Shown: positions 22,238 through 33,177 of the stretch, piece by piece
Layout: the number at the start of each line of letters is the position of its first letter
Position numbering within the stretch: the stretch's first letter is position 1
Assembly: GCA_944321705.1 (NCBI GenBank)
Contig: CALUMG010000007.1
Location: 119,643 to 183,642, forward strand
DNA: 64,000 nucleotides
From: an uncultured Muribaculaceae bacterium
Lineage (GTDB): Bacteria > Bacteroidota > Bacteroidia > Bacteroidales > Muribaculaceae
Reading direction: 5' to 3'
The notes under the pieces: generated by a model
The model's database searches: none
The model's input: only the letters and a program-made list of their open reading frames with translations
What the model was told of the DNA's origin: nothing
Position numbers and translations under genes: made by a program

Positions 22238-25200
22238 TTACCTTATTGAATCAGTTGACAACCTATTTTCACCATCTTGTGTCAATTGTTTCTTTTTTCG
22301 AATCCCCAACAAATCATATATGTTGTCAAAATCACGTTTAAACACCACACCTACTCCTTGCGTCGTAAGCGCACTGCGCACATAATAGTTTTGATCATTA
22401 TAGTGATTGTAAGCCTTAAGTCGTATATTCCCATTCTTTGTCAATAAATATTCTATGTCAAAATCGCCTATGAAATTTGAATTGCGGGTATTAAGCGCAT
22501 TATCCCGATATCCGAAATTTCCATTAAACAGCAAACGGTTGTTTAACAATTGACTTGACAACGCAAGCTCGACCTCTATATCTGAAAAATCACCATTCTC
22601 GCTTCTAAAATTAGGTGATACGCTCCAATTTTCACTCATCTGCCCAAGTAAGTTGGTCAACTGCGAAGATATTGTCGAAGATGCTACCGATACCAGTTCA
22701 TTACTGCGACTGCTATCAGCCATATAGTCAGGTGTATAGAAACTATTTAATGCCAACAAATATATTATCTGCCGATTCATCATATCTTCAGTGCTTATTA
22801 TACTCATTACTTTACGATATACGTCGGAAGTCAATGTCGGGAACTCAAGGTCAAATGATATGTCGGGCTCGCTTATGTCTCCTTGTAATCGCAAAAGGGC
22901 ATTCACCGGCACATTGGTTCGGTTAAGATCTCCATCGGTAGTAAACGACTCATCAAGTTCTGCCAAATTTGCATAAAGCGAATAAATCGCCTCAATATCC
23001 AACACAGCCGACAATGGATCCCCGTTAAAACTTATACGACTGCCTTCTCTAATCGTAAAATCTTTTATTATAATATCTTGCAGAGTGAAATTATAATCGC
23101 CTTTTTCAAGAGTATATGCGCCAAACATTGTCATCTCTTCATCGGTGCTGTTATACCCTATACGCAAATTACCACTACCTGTCGCCTTAATTCTATCACC
23201 GCCATCTGGATCCATAACAAGTGTAATTTGAGCCTGAGGTGTTGCTTCGACAAGCAGGTTTATATCAAATAACGATGGACTGACGTCGTTTGTTTGATTC
23301 TGATTCTTGACAAAATCCTTTACCTTTTCAGGTCTATTATCCAAACTGTCATTCAAAGCTGCGCCATTCTTATTCCTATCGACAAATGTTATGAAATCAT
23401 ATTCGGTTGCCACTTTAGAATCGGATAGAACAAATGTAAAACGGCTATTGGCAGCTGTGGCCATGTTCACTTCCACATTCACCAAACCAGGTTCACCGTC
23501 TACAAAAGCAGAACCATTTCCATATATCGTACCATACCAATCCGGACTCAACTCCTGAGGAACATCATAACACAAGAAGCCATTTGCATCTGTGACAGAA
23601 AATTTAAACACTGCATCATGAAAATAATCGTGCATGACTTCTCCTGTCAATAATGCAGTATTTCCATAGGGGTCACGCATTACAACATTATTCAGCATGA
23701 TGTGTCCGGGACGCATTTGCACTGAATCATCAATGACAGTATAATATACATTCGTGTAATCCAGTTTCATCCTCAATGAATCCACATGCACATCTCCCCA
23801 TAAATTTATATTCTTGAACGTGCCATACAATACGGCATGGCCAGAAGCTTCTCCTTGGATATCAGAAGAAAACGCACTCATGAAAGGTTTCAAGAAAGCA
23901 ACGTTTATGCGTTCGGGCTTAAAATCAAAATACAATGAATCCTTTGCAATGAATATTTTACCATCAATATCCGATTGGCAGCCATTTCTTTGAACCACGT
24001 CGGCTTTTATAGTCACGCATTTCTCTTCATTAAGCCATGCACTGTGTATCAATGCGTCACCAAATAAAGCATTATTATACGACAAACCTTTCACATCCAA
24101 CCCGGGTGTTGCAAAACGTGGTATTCCTGAGAATAAATCAGATGCTAAGAACTTACCTGTGGCACGCCCACCGAAAGTAACATTGTTAATAGCTAAAGTT
24201 TCAAACACATAATCAAGATTTATATCATTAAGTTCTACAATCACGTCATCTTCAGGATTTTCGGTTGCATTACTATTTATTTTTATAAATTGGTCTTCAC
24301 ATGTAACAAGGAAATCACGCACTTTAATATCATGCTTGGCTATATTTACTTTTGACGGATGCACCTGCCATGCAGTATCATTGAATATCAGTTTTGTAGG
24401 ATTTATATCGACCGACGCCGTCAATTCGTTTATTGAATCTCTTTTTAATAGAGTTGACACATTCACACTGCCGCTAAACGATTCTTTATTGTCCACGGTC
24501 CAAGAAACATCTGTATCAAGACGATCTCCTATACCGTTGGCATTCACTTGTAAATTCAATTTTCCTTTTTTTAGAGGTATTATAGACCCAGCCTCGACCA
24601 ATAAATTATGGTCATCCCTATCAAGCGACACTTGTATTCTTGAACCCTCTATAAGTTTGTTTTTCTGCCTAAGATACGGGGCATCCACCATTACATAAAA
24701 AGATTCATTGCTTTCGGTTATGAATCCTTCCAATGTCACGGTGCTAAGTGGTTCCACTGGGAGATTGAAAAATTCTGTTATTTCTTCTACATTATCTACA
24801 TTGAATCCAAAATACAAATTATTGACATTCTCTATTCCAAAATTATTCGAAATAGATTTTTTACGTTCCATATTCATTCCTTCAACATTCTCTTCCTCGG
24901 CAAACAATGCCGGGAATGGCTTGGCAAGCATTTCCTTAACCGTTTTTGTCAACTCGTAAACATCATATTGACCAGAAATACCTCCGTTGACTATATCCGA
25001 CTTGACATGAACATTTTTAGGTGACGATACGTTGTCGGCTTCTACAATGAATTCTTTTAAATGTATGCCATCATCCAATGAATCGACATAAGCAAAATCT
25101 TTGAATTGCACATTTCCAGTTAGGTTATTCAAATCATTTCCTGTGAGGAACATATCCAAATCAAATGACATCTTATGCCCGGGAAATTTATCAATTAAAT

Positions 25201-26824
25201 TTAATGCGTTCAAATCCAATCCATTGACAGACACAATCAAATCGGCTGCCGAATTCGGTCCATCGGCCAGTGCCATGCCGTTTATTTTAACCATGCCATT
25301 TTCATCAGTTATTCCCACATAACCTTCTATGGTCTTTTTATCCAATGAAACCATTGCGTCAATGTTCTGATACCGATATCCCTTTATATCGGCATACTTT
25401 ATAAGTCCATCAACACGGCCATCCATGTTTCCATATCTGTCCCTGGCTTTAAGTTTTATGTCGCAAGCCATCGATCCTAAAACATTTTCCATCGACAGTA
25501 AACCGCCAATGTCAAATTCTTCAGTCGACACATTTCCCGAATAACTTCTTATCATGCCGTCGGCAAAAGATGAAAAAGTTCCATCAAGGGCCAACGTACC
25601 TTTATCGGTATAAACAGAACCGTCAAAATTTAATTTACGATCTGCACCTGTTACATATCCAGCGATACGCATATCTCCGCAATTTGAAATTATGCGCTCG
25701 ATTTTATCCGACATCCCGGTCATGCTACTCGTCACTTTTGCTATCTCAGCTGCACTTGCATTAATATCAAAATGCGGAATCGACATTTTCATGCTGTTGA
25801 TATCGAACATATTTTTTATGTCTCCTGAAAATTCCAAATCAAACATCCCATTCGACGCGTCAGCCATAAATACCGGAATCTCAAGATTGTTAAGAGTTCC
25901 ATTAGCTATAAAAGTAAAATTAATGGGAATGTCAAATTTTTCCAAAATCGGCACAAAAGCAACAAAATCGGCAGGTGTCACATAATTATTAGCAAACGAC
26001 ACTTTTATTGGCGAATTTTCCCAGCATTTACCAATAGAGGCAAGTCCGTTAATGTTCATTTGCACTTCTTCGGGTGCTATCAAAGAATTATTCAATTCCA
26101 CCTTCAATTTACTCATTCTAAGGCATGTATCTGAAACAAGAGCCTCAACTGACAGATTTTTTAAGTAAAATCCACTTTTTTCTTTTAAAGACAACCGTTT
26201 TAACTCGATTAAAAAATCATTATTTTTCAATCGGGGCAAAGCAATATCCGAACGAAAATTTTCAATCTTTACATGATTTATATCAAACCTATCCTGAGAC
26301 AAATTTTCGGCACTTTCAACATCATAACTGAAACTACTTTTCCTTATTACGATATTGTGTATTTTCAGATCAAATTTTTTGGAAGTTTTTTTATTGTCTT
26401 TATTTGAAAATGCATCAATTATAAATTGGATATTAAGAGGTCCATCAGGACGTTCCTTCTTTAATCTGGCATCAAGACCTATCAATTCCGCATAGGTAAA
26501 AACAATTCTTCTGTTTACAAGCAAATTATACATGCTTATGCCTGCTCCTATCTTATCGGCTACAAAAACCGTATCCCCCTTGGCATCAGGAATAAACACA
26601 TCGTACAGGACAACTTGATTAAATGGAGAAAATTGAAGTTCACCTATTGAGAGCTCTGCCCCGACTAATTTACTCAATTCAGCCTCACCGATAGATTTAA
26701 CCTTACTTTGAACAGAGGGAACAGACAATACCAAATACAAAATAATATATATCCCGGCCATTGTCAAAATGACAGAGACAAGAATACTACGCAAAACACG
26801 GTATATTTTGTAGCCTAATTTCAT
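22238..26824 (-). CDS. tamB: TamB-like translocation and assembly module protein
   Basis: A 1528-residue protein with one N-terminal membrane anchor (residues about 12-35) followed by a very long repetitive beta-strand region and a C-terminal DUF490/TamB domain (GGDRIKATGSGNLRIGYN, MFGAYTLEKGDYNFTLQDI). TamB/AsmA-like proteins form a hydrophobic groove between the membranes that helps move phospholipid or outer-membrane proteins. The size matches Bacteroidetes homologues. No TamA/BamA-type barrel is adjacent; the next gene is a DUF4421 protein that could be a downstream partner, which is only an inference. The gene begins 49 bases after nadE ends. Confidence 0.9.
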   Translation of the reverse strand: MKLGYKIYRVLRSILVSVILTMAGIYIILYLVLSVPSVQSKVKSIGEAELSKLVGAELSIGELQFSPFNQVVLYDVFIPDAKGDTVFVADKIGAGISMYNLLVNRRIVFTYAELIGLDARLKKERPDGPLNIQFIIDAFSNKDNKKTSKKFDLKIHNIVIRKSSFSYDVESAENLSQDRFDINHVKIENFRSDIALPRLKNNDFLIELKRLSLKEKSGFYLKNLSVEALVSDTCLRMSKLKVELNNSLIAPEEVQMNINGLASIGKCWENSPIKVSFANNYVTPADFVAFVPILEKFDIPINFTFIANGTLNNLEIPVFMADASNGMFDLEFSGDIKNMFDINSMKMSIPHFDINASAAEIAKVTSSMTGMSDKIERIISNCGDMRIAGYVTGADRKLNFDGSVYTDKGTLALDGTFSSFADGMIRSYSGNVSTEEFDIGGLLSMENVLGSMACDIKLKARDRYGNMDGRVDGLIKYADIKGYRYQNIDAMVSLDKKTIEGYVGITDENGMVKINGMALADGPNSAADLIVSVNGLDLNALNLIDKFPGHKMSFDLDMFLTGNDLNNLTGNVQFKDFAYVDSLDDGIHLKEFIVEADNVSSPKNVHVKSDIVNGGISGQYDVYELTKTVKEMLAKPFPALFAEEENVEGMNMERKKSISNNFGIENVNNLYFGFNVDNVEEITEFFNLPVEPLSTVTLEGFITESNESFYVMVDAPYLRQKNKLIEGSRIQVSLDRDDHNLLVEAGSIIPLKKGKLNLQVNANGIGDRLDTDVSWTVDNKESFSGSVNVSTLLKRDSINELTASVDINPTKLIFNDTAWQVHPSKVNIAKHDIKVRDFLVTCEDQFIKINSNATENPEDDVIVELNDINLDYVFETLAINNVTFGGRATGKFLASDLFSGIPRFATPGLDVKGLSYNNALFGDALIHSAWLNEEKCVTIKADVVQRNGCQSDIDGKIFIAKDSLYFDFKPERINVAFLKPFMSAFSSDIQGEASGHAVLYGTFKNINLWGDVHVDSLRMKLDYTNVYYTVIDDSVQMRPGHIMLNNVVMRDPYGNTALLTGEVMHDYFHDAVFKFSVTDANGFLCYDVPQELSPDWYGTIYGNGSAFVDGEPGLVNVEVNMATAANSRFTFVLSDSKVATEYDFITFVDRNKNGAALNDSLDNRPEKVKDFVKNQNQTNDVSPSLFDINLLVEATPQAQITLVMDPDGGDRIKATGSGNLRIGYNSTDEEMTMFGAYTLEKGDYNFTLQDIIIKDFTIREGSRISFNGDPLSAVLDIEAIYSLYANLAELDESFTTDGDLNRTNVPVNALLRLQGDISEPDISFDLEFPTLTSDVYRKVMSIISTEDMMNRQIIYLLALNSFYTPDYMADSSRSNELVSVASSTISSQLTNLLGQMSENWSVSPNFRSENGDFSDIEVELALSSQLLNNRLLFNGNFGYRDNALNTRNSNFIGDFDIEYLLTKNGNIRLKAYNHYNDQNYYVRSALTTQGVGVVFKRDFDNIYDLLGIRKKKQLTQDGENRLSTDSIR

Positions 26825-26872
26825 CCCAATATCAAAACTTCATTGCCTCAAACAATAAACCCAAATCTCTCA

Positions 26873-28813
26873 TCACAGAGACTCGCATTCTCGTATCCAT
26901 GCCGAATAAGCAGCATCACTCGGCATACGCCAATCTCCCCTTGGAGACAAACTTACACTGCCTATTTTGGGGCCATCGGGCAAACAAGAACGTTTGAATT
27001 GTTGTGTAAAGAACCTATGCACAAATACCGACAACCATTTTTTTATGGTAACTCCATCATATTTGCTACCAAAAGTTTCACTCGCCAGCATGTAGATTTT
27101 TCGTGGAGTAAACCCATGTCGCAACATGTGATACAGGAAAAAATCATGTAATTCATACGGACCGACTAAATCTTCAGTCTTTTGTTTTATTTCTCCTGTT
27201 TCAGAGGCAGGCACCAATTCCGGACTGATTGGGGTGTCAACAATATCAAGCAATGCAGGGACTATAGAGTCATTCCCGACAAAATATCTGTCAGCAAACC
27301 ACTTTACAAGATATTGCACTAACGTTTTAGGAACTCCGGCATTAACTCCATACATGGACATGTGGTCTCCGTTATATGTAGCCCATCCCAATGCAAGTTC
27401 CGACAAATCTCCTGTACCGACCACTATGCCACCTACCTTATTAGAATAATCCATCAAAATCTGTGTTCGTTCGCGAGCCTGTGAATTTTCGTAAGTCACA
27501 TCCTGTATGCTGGCATCATGACCAATATCAGAGAAATGCCCCATTACGGCACTCTTTATCGAAATTTCTTTTATTGATATTCCAAGGGCCTGCATTAAAA
27601 TCAGAGCATTATTATATGTGCGCCCGGTTGTTCCAAACCCCGGCATTGTTATTCCCGTTATTCCTTCTCGTGGCAAATTAAGACGGTCAAACGCTTTAGC
27701 CGCGACAAGCAATGCAAGCGTGCTATCAAGTCCGCCCGAAACTCCTATAACTACATGTTTACATCCTATCGCATCAAGTCGACGCATCAATCCCCATGTT
27801 TGCATGTCGATTATTTCTTCACAACGACTATCAAGAGCCGAATCATCTGTCGGCACAAACGGGAATTGATTTAACTTTCGCAATAATGGCAAATGCAAAT
27901 CCAGGTTGCTAAAATGAAAATCTATTGTACGATAATCAAGTTCTGCTTTATTGTTTCTCATTGAATCAGTAAAACTTGTCGATCCTCTGCGATCATTGTT
28001 GATGCTTTCCACATCCACGTCGGCCATGACCATGGAAGGTTCGATCGAAAACCTATTTCCATGACCGAGCATAATCCCGTTTTCCACAATCATCGCGTTT
28101 CCGGCAAATACCAAATCGGTAGAAGATTCTCCATTTCCGGCCGATGAATATATATATGCGGCAATACATCGTGCAGATTGTTGCTTTATTAAATCACACA
28201 AATAAGCATGCTTGCCGGTTACTTCATTCGAAGCCGACAAATTTACAATCACATTGGCTCCGGCTAATGCCGAAGCACAACTTGGCGGAACAGGAGTCCA
28301 AACATCCTCACACAATTCAGCCGCCAATACCACATCACCACATTTAAACAACAAGTCATTGCCAAAAGGTACTTTCTTGCCATCGATTTCTATAAAACCT
28401 TCAACAGCATCAACCGAAGAAGCAAACCACCTTTTCTCATAAAATTCATTATAATTTGGAAGATATGTCTTTGGCACTACTCCCAGCACTTCACCTTGAG
28501 AAATAGCGACAGCGCAATTATAACATCCGTTAATCCCTTTTATAGGCATTCCTATAAACAAAATTGCGTCAATGCCTTTGGAGAAATCTTTTATTCTACT
28601 CAATGCCTGTTCTGCTGCATTAAGCAGTGTGGATTGTCTAAAAAGGTCCCCACATGTATAGGCAGTAACCGACATCTCCGGAAACACTATCACTTTAGCT
28701 CCCTTTTTAGCCGCCGATTCGGTCAAATTACAAATCTGCTCAGCATTAAACCCACAATCAGCAACTTTCACACGCGGCACCACCGATGCAACTCTTAGAA
28801 ATCCGTAATTCAT
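26873..28813 (-). CDS. nadE: Glutamine-dependent NAD+ synthetase
   Basis: 646 residues from the ATG at 28813 (MNYGFLRVASVVP); the frame extends four codons to a TTG, which I reject. The N-terminal nitrilase-like glutaminase domain has the Glu (VFPEMSVTAY), Lys (VPKTYLPNY) and Cys (AAELCEDVW) triad. The C-terminal ammonia-dependent synthetase has the pyrophosphate loop GVSGGLDSTLAL. It converts nicotinate adenine dinucleotide to NAD using glutamine. A TAAATTTG box on the minus strand at 28843-28850 is the likely -7 element. Confidence 0.97.
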   Translation of the reverse strand: MNYGFLRVASVVPRVKVADCGFNAEQICNLTESAAKKGAKVIVFPEMSVTAYTCGDLFRQSTLLNAAEQALSRIKDFSKGIDAILFIGMPIKGINGCYNCAVAISQGEVLGVVPKTYLPNYNEFYEKRWFASSVDAVEGFIEIDGKKVPFGNDLLFKCGDVVLAAELCEDVWTPVPPSCASALAGANVIVNLSASNEVTGKHAYLCDLIKQQSARCIAAYIYSSAGNGESSTDLVFAGNAMIVENGIMLGHGNRFSIEPSMVMADVDVESINNDRRGSTSFTDSMRNNKAELDYRTIDFHFSNLDLHLPLLRKLNQFPFVPTDDSALDSRCEEIIDMQTWGLMRRLDAIGCKHVVIGVSGGLDSTLALLVAAKAFDRLNLPREGITGITMPGFGTTGRTYNNALILMQALGISIKEISIKSAVMGHFSDIGHDASIQDVTYENSQARERTQILMDYSNKVGGIVVGTGDLSELALGWATYNGDHMSMYGVNAGVPKTLVQYLVKWFADRYFVGNDSIVPALLDIVDTPISPELVPASETGEIKQKTEDLVGPYELHDFFLYHMLRHGFTPRKIYMLASETFGSKYDGVTIKKWLSVFVHRFFTQQFKRSCLPDGPKIGSVSLSPRGDWRMPSDAAYSAWIRECESL

Positions 28814-28842
28814 ATTTTCAAGCAACCACTATGTTATTCATG

Positions 28843-28850
28843 CAAATTTA
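28843..28850 (-). promoter_or_regulatory. -7 box for nadE-tamB-DUF4421
   Basis: Minus-strand TAAATTTG, 29 bases before the nadE ATG. The -33 region shows only TTCG at a 19-base spacing, so the site is a partial match. Confidence 0.45.
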
Positions 28851-28951
28851 ACTATTTTTCCTTTATTATCGAAAGCCTTGATTACAATATATCCCCTTTA
28901 ACCCCAAAAGACAGATATTTTGACTAATACTATTTTTTTCACATGAAAAAA

Positions 28952-28983
28952 TTGCATCAATCAGAAATATTAAGTTAACTTTG
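28952..28983 (+). promoter_or_regulatory. Promoter of the small outer-membrane barrel gene
   Basis: TTG at 28952-28954, a 21-base spacer, then TAACTTTG at 28976-28983. The start codon is 41 bases downstream. Confidence 0.65.
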
Positions 28984-29024
28984 ATTTCAAATTTCACATC
29001 TAACTTTACATACGACTGCAAAAT

Positions 29025-29507
29025 ATGAAAAAAATCTTAGCGACAATAATACTAACATTCATGTTAGCCTCTCTGCAATTCTCAGCACATGCACAACATG
29101 GAGAAAAGGCCGTCGGTATTCTTGCCGGATATAATAGCCAAAATAATTCAGGAATAGCAGGTTTGTATTTTCAATACAGATGCAACTCTTGGTTAAGGTT
29201 GTCGCCTGATTGCCAAATATTAATCAAACATAAAGATCGTAGTGCGTTCCAATTTGATGGTAATGCTCATTTCCTAATAAACATTTTTCCAAAAGCAAAC
29301 ATCTATCCTCTTGTCGGTTTAACATATCAAAACTGGAAAGCATATAATTCCGGGAGTTCCAATAAAAACAGGATAGGAGGAAACATCGGAGCAGGTTTTG
29401 AAGTTATGGCAACATCAACATTAAAAGTGGCTGTTGAAGGTAAATATTCAGCCGTGAAAGATTTTTCTGCCGGCAATGTTTTTGTCAGCATAGGATATGT
29501 TTTTTAA
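29025..29507 (+). CDS. Small outer-membrane beta-barrel protein
   Basis: 160 residues with a clear signal peptide (MKKILATIILTFMLASLQFS, cut near AHAQ). The mature part alternates short beta strands and ends GNVFVSIGYVF, with a terminal phenylalanine as needed for insertion by the Bam machinery. It resembles the 8-stranded porin/opacity-like family common in Bacteroidetes. Ligand and function are unknown. It precedes a glycosyltransferase by 32 bases. Confidence 0.75.
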   Translation: MKKILATIILTFMLASLQFSAHAQHGEKAVGILAGYNSQNNSGIAGLYFQYRCNSWLRLSPDCQILIKHKDRSAFQFDGNAHFLINIFPKANIYPLVGLTYQNWKAYNSGSSNKNRIGGNIGAGFEVMATSTLKVAVEGKYSAVKDFSAGNVFVSIGYVF

Positions 29508-29539
29508 CATGAATAGCGGCATTTACCATCTTCAACAAT

Positions 29540-30511
29540 ATGAACTGGAAATACAAAAAATGTCCTAAAGTAACAGTAATAATTCCTGTTTATAATGCAG
29601 CACGATTTATTACCGACACAGTACAATCAGCTTTTAATCAAACATATCCCTATATAAATTACATATTTGTTGACGACAACAGTACCGATGATTCCTTAAA
29701 ACTGCTCGAAAATCTTGTAAATACAAGCCATAAAGAAACATATATTATAAAAAACGATAAAAATCTCGGCTCCGCATTGTCTCGTAATAAAGCAATTAGA
29801 ATTGCCGATGGAGAATTCCTGTGTTTTTGTGACAGTGACGATTTAATGGAACCTTACATGATTGAATCGTTGCTAAATGCTGCAATAGAAAATGATGCCG
29901 ACATAGTAACGGCTCCTTATCAAGAATTTAAAGACGCCGACAAAGATACAGTCAAACTTGTCCCCATCTCCGATAGCGATTCATTCTACGATCTTAACCG
30001 CATTTCCATCGACACATTGCACTTTTCGTTATGGAATAAAATATTTCGCCGAGAGCTTATATCCCAGCTCATCGATGAGACTCCTCGCATCAATTGTTGG
30101 GATGACCTTGCCATCTCGGCACGAGCATTTATAACAGCCAAACGAAAATGCACAATTAACTCGCCTGTATATTTATATCGCAAATGCCAATCCAAGACTT
30201 CGCTCACATCTCAAGGACATGACAAACGACTTCCCGACCAAATAACATGCGCACGATTCATAAACCAATGGTTTATCAATCATAAATTGGATGAAAAATA
30301 TGCGCCATTTCTCAATTTTTTAAAATTTACAGCCAAAATAAAATATTTGCGTGGTAAGAAACGAAACTTTGAAAAATGGAAAAGTACTTTCCCTGAAAGC
30401 AACATTGGGATCATGAAATACCATAATATTCCTGTTCAATATCGTCTCATGTTCATGTCTGTCGCAAAAATGCCAACATTCATGTGTCAAATACTTACCA
30501 AACTATTCTAA
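29540..30511 (+). CDS. Glycosyltransferase family 2
   Basis: 323 residues with a GT-A fold at the N-terminus: VTVIIPVYNAARFITDTVQS, FVDDNSTDDS, and the metal-binding CDSDD. There is no membrane segment, so it is cytosolic or peripheral. The basic C-terminal region is variable, as usual. It probably adds a sugar to a surface glycan; donor and acceptor cannot be told. It stands outside any polysaccharide cluster. Confidence 0.88.
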   Translation: MNWKYKKCPKVTVIIPVYNAARFITDTVQSAFNQTYPYINYIFVDDNSTDDSLKLLENLVNTSHKETYIIKNDKNLGSALSRNKAIRIADGEFLCFCDSDDLMEPYMIESLLNAAIENDADIVTAPYQEFKDADKDTVKLVPISDSDSFYDLNRISIDTLHFSLWNKIFRRELISQLIDETPRINCWDDLAISARAFITAKRKCTINSPVYLYRKCQSKTSLTSQGHDKRLPDQITCARFINQWFINHKLDEKYAPFLNFLKFTAKIKYLRGKKRNFEKWKSTFPESNIGIMKYHNIPVQYRLMFMSVAKMPTFMCQILTKLF

Positions 30512-30520
30512 TTTAGAATT

Positions 30521-31192
30521 CTAAAAATCAAGCAATTGCAACTTTTGTCGTGCTTCTTTTATTGTATAACATTGAAAATGCCACCATTCACGCCTATAAG
30601 TAGAAAAGCCAGCTTCAGTCATCAAACCCCTTAATAGCAGCCTGTTTTCATAAGCCTCCTTTGAAAGCCTTCCCGAATCTACAAGTTTCTCCTCATTGTC
30701 TATATGTGAAACCTCATCGAAGCTGTCAAAAGGAGTTCCCATATCCAAAGGTTTCCCGTCATACAAGATCGACAGATCTACTGCAACTCCGAAATTATGA
30801 TGACCTCCGCCCACAGGACGTGCCACATATCGCCTGAAACGGGTATATCTCACTTCATCATACATAATCTTCTGCACGCTTAATGGACGTGCTGCATCAT
30901 AAATGACAAGACTGTACTTCACATCCATGCTTTTCAACATACGTTGTATCATGACAAGTTTACGCGCCACTTCCGGCCTCAAGAATGCCTTGTCAAATGT
31001 TCCATACATGTCCTTACCCACGAAATTATCACAAGTCGAATACTTCAAATCCACGACAATGGAAGGATCAAGAGTTTTGATATCAACCAATCCTGCCTTC
31101 TGCATGCCAGCCTCTATTGCTTCAATTGATTGCGACCATTGATAAAATGGCACAAACACAAAAAACGACAATGTCAATAAGAAGTTTTTCAT
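30521..31192 (-). CDS. D-alanyl-D-alanine dipeptidase, VanX/DdpX-like (M15D)
   Basis: 223 residues with an N-terminal signal peptide. The zinc site of M15D peptidases is present: the HxxxxxxD segment GGHHNFGVAVDLS and the later EWWHF. Secreted VanX-like enzymes cleave D-Ala-D-Ala in the periplasm, for peptidoglycan turnover; the gene has no vanH or vanA neighbours, so glycopeptide resistance is not implied. Confidence 0.88.
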   Translation of the reverse strand: MKNFLLTLSFFVFVPFYQWSQSIEAIEAGMQKAGLVDIKTLDPSIVVDLKYSTCDNFVGKDMYGTFDKAFLRPEVARKLVMIQRMLKSMDVKYSLVIYDAARPLSVQKIMYDEVRYTRFRRYVARPVGGGHHNFGVAVDLSILYDGKPLDMGTPFDSFDEVSHIDNEEKLVDSGRLSKEAYENRLLLRGLMTEAGFSTYRREWWHFQCYTIKEARQKLQLLDF

Positions 31193-31204
31193 ATATAAAC
31201 GAAT

Positions 31205-31235
31205 CTGCCGGTAATGAAATGTTCAATACCGGCAG
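31205..31235 (-). terminator. Hairpin after glyA
   Basis: CTGCCGGTA and TACCGGCAG form a perfect 9-bp stem 36 bases past the glyA stop. The T-run on the minus strand is poor (ATTCGTTTA). Confidence 0.55.
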
Positions 31236-31271
31236 AATATTGAGATATTACAACAAATACTATGTTGAAAA

Positions 31272-32552
31272 TTAATAAGCAAACATTGGATATTCCGACA
31301 TGATACCGTTTACTTTTTCTCTTACCGATTTTATTACACTTGCATTGTCAACATTGTGCAATACCGTATCTATCATTTCCACAATTTCACCCATCAACTC
31401 TTCTTTTGCACCACGAGTAGTGATTGCAGGAGTTCCGAGACGAATTCCAGAAGTCAAGAAAGGAGAACGGGTATCAAACGGAACCATGTTTTTATTAGCT
31501 GTAATGTCAGCTTCAACAAGAGCTTTTTCTGCAGCTTTTCCTGTAAGTTCGGGGAATTTTCCACGCAAATCAAGCAAAATGCAATGGTTATCAGTTCCTC
31601 CCGAAGCAATCTTATAACCTTTATCCAGGAATGCTTGTGCCATTACAGCAGCATTCTTCTTGACTTGCATTTGATATTCCTTGAAAGATGGTTGCAATGC
31701 TTCACCAAATGCCACGGCCTTAGCTGCTATGACATGTTCAAGTGGGCCACCTTGTACTCCCGGGAATACTGCCGAATCAAGTAATGCCGACATCTTTCTA
31801 ATTTCACCCTTATTATTTTTCTTTCCAAATGGGTTGTCAAAATCTTTACCCATCATTATTACACCGCCACGAGGACCTCTCAATGTCTTGTGGGTAGTAG
31901 AAGTAACAATGTGGGCATATTTCACAGGGTTATCGAGCAATCCTGCTGCAATCAAACCTGCCGGGTGTGCCATGTCAAACATGAAAATGGCACCTATTTC
32001 ATCAGCAACTTTACGGATGCGTGCATAATCCCATTCACGAGAATATGCGCTTGCTCCCCCAATTATCATCTTCGGACGTTCTTTGCGTGCCACTTCCTCA
32101 AGCATGTCATAATCTATTAGATTAGTGTCACGAGTCACATTATATTCAAGGGGTTTATAAACAAGGCCCGAGAAATTGACAAGACTTCCATGGGTAAGAT
32201 GTCCTCCATGAGACAAATTTAATCCTAAAAATTTATCTCCGGGATTCATTACTGCAAGAAATACAGCCATGTTGGCTTGTGCACCCGAATGGGGTTGCAC
32301 ATTTGCCCATTCAGCTCCGAAAAGTTGTTTAAGACGCTCAATAGCTATGGTTTCCGATTCGTCCACTACTTGACATCCACCATAATAACGGTGGCCTGGA
32401 TATCCTTCGGCATACTTGTTTGTAAGACACGACCCCATCGCTTTCATAACTTCGTCACTCACGAAGTTTTCACTTGCTATAAGTTCTATGCCTTTCTTTT
32501 GGCGTTGATGCTCACGTTCGATAATGTCGAAAATCACTTTATCTCTTTCCAT
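31272..32552 (-). CDS. glyA: Serine hydroxymethyltransferase
   Basis: A 426-residue PLP enzyme of fold type I. The PLP lysine is in [39 protein letters not shown] and [12 protein letters not shown] are diagnostic. It interconverts serine and glycine while charging tetrahydrofolate with a one-carbon unit, feeding purine, thymidylate and methionine synthesis. It lies downstream of the flavin reductase and pyrBI genes on the same strand, which makes metabolic sense for nucleotide synthesis. Confidence 0.98.
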   Translation of the reverse strand: MERDKVIFDIIEREHQRQKKGIELIASENFVSDEVMKAMGSCLTNKYAEGYPGHRYYGGCQVVDESETIAIERLKQLFGAEWANVQPHSGAQANMAVFLAVMNPGDKFLGLNLSHGGHLTHGSLVNFSGLVYKPLEYNVTRDTNLIDYDMLEEVARKERPKMIIGGASAYSREWDYARIRKVADEIGAIFMFDMAHPAGLIAAGLLDNPVKYAHIVTSTTHKTLRGPRGGVIMMGKDFDNPFGKKNNKGEIRKMSALLDSAVFPGVQGGPLEHVIAAKAVAFGEALQPSFKEYQMQVKKNAAVMAQAFLDKGYKIASGGTDNHCILLDLRGKFPELTGKAAEKALVEADITANKNMVPFDTRSPFLTSGIRLGTPAITTRGAKEELMGEIVEMIDTVLHNVDNASVIKSVREKVNGIMSEYPMFAY

Positions 32553-32590
32553 CGTTCGTAATGTGTAATATATTATTGTAAATTCTTTTA

Positions 32591-33166
32591 TTATTTAGAT
32601 AATTTATTTTTCTTCACTGACCATCCGAAATGTCCTATATAATCTCCTAATTTAAAATATTCCCCATGCGAATAAGCTAGCAAATCGGCTTTTTGCATGT
32701 CAAAGGCTCCTGTCGTTGGATTTATATATTTGTCATCGGCCACTACGTTAAGCACATCTGCTATAAACATGTCATGAGATCCAAGCGATAGAATCTCTTT
32801 CACACGACATTCTATCGACAACGGAGATTCTTCGATATATGGAGATGAAACTTTCACCCCTTTTACCGGTGTTAATCCCATTTCTTCAAATTTATCATAG
32901 TCTCGACCCGATTTCACTCCACACCAATCAGTGGCTTTTGCCAATTCTACCGTTGTCAAGTTCAGCGTAAATTCCATGTTGCGTTTTATTATCGCATAAC
33001 TATGGCGTTGAGGGCGTATCGACACATAACACATAGCCGGATCAGTACAAATAGTTCCCACCCAACTTGCGGTAAAAACATTATATTCATCCTTACTGCT
33101 GCCGCAACTCACTAATACAGCAGGCAATGGATAAATGAGAGTTCCCGGTTTCCAATTTTGCTTCAT
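32591..33166 (-). CDS. Flavin reductase family protein
   Basis: 191 residues with the FMN-binding split-barrel pattern: [21 protein letters not shown], then [21 protein letters not shown] and [12 protein letters not shown]. Such proteins bind FMN and reduce flavin or pass electrons; Bacteroides members are often called flavoredoxin-like. It starts 11 bases after pyrI, in the same operon. The partner is unknown. Confidence 0.88.
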   Translation of the reverse strand: MKQNWKPGTLIYPLPAVLVSCGSSKDEYNVFTASWVGTICTDPAMCYVSIRPQRHSYAIIKRNMEFTLNLTTVELAKATDWCGVKSGRDYDKFEEMGLTPVKGVKVSSPYIEESPLSIECRVKEILSLGSHDMFIADVLNVVADDKYINPTTGAFDMQKADLLAYSHGEYFKLGDYIGHFGWSVKKNKLSK

Positions 33167-33177
33167 GAATGGGAATA

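Noticed and set aside
30521..31192. Vancomycin resistance locus
   Set aside because: A VanX-like enzyme alone, without vanH/vanA ligase or regulator, points to peptidoglycan metabolism.
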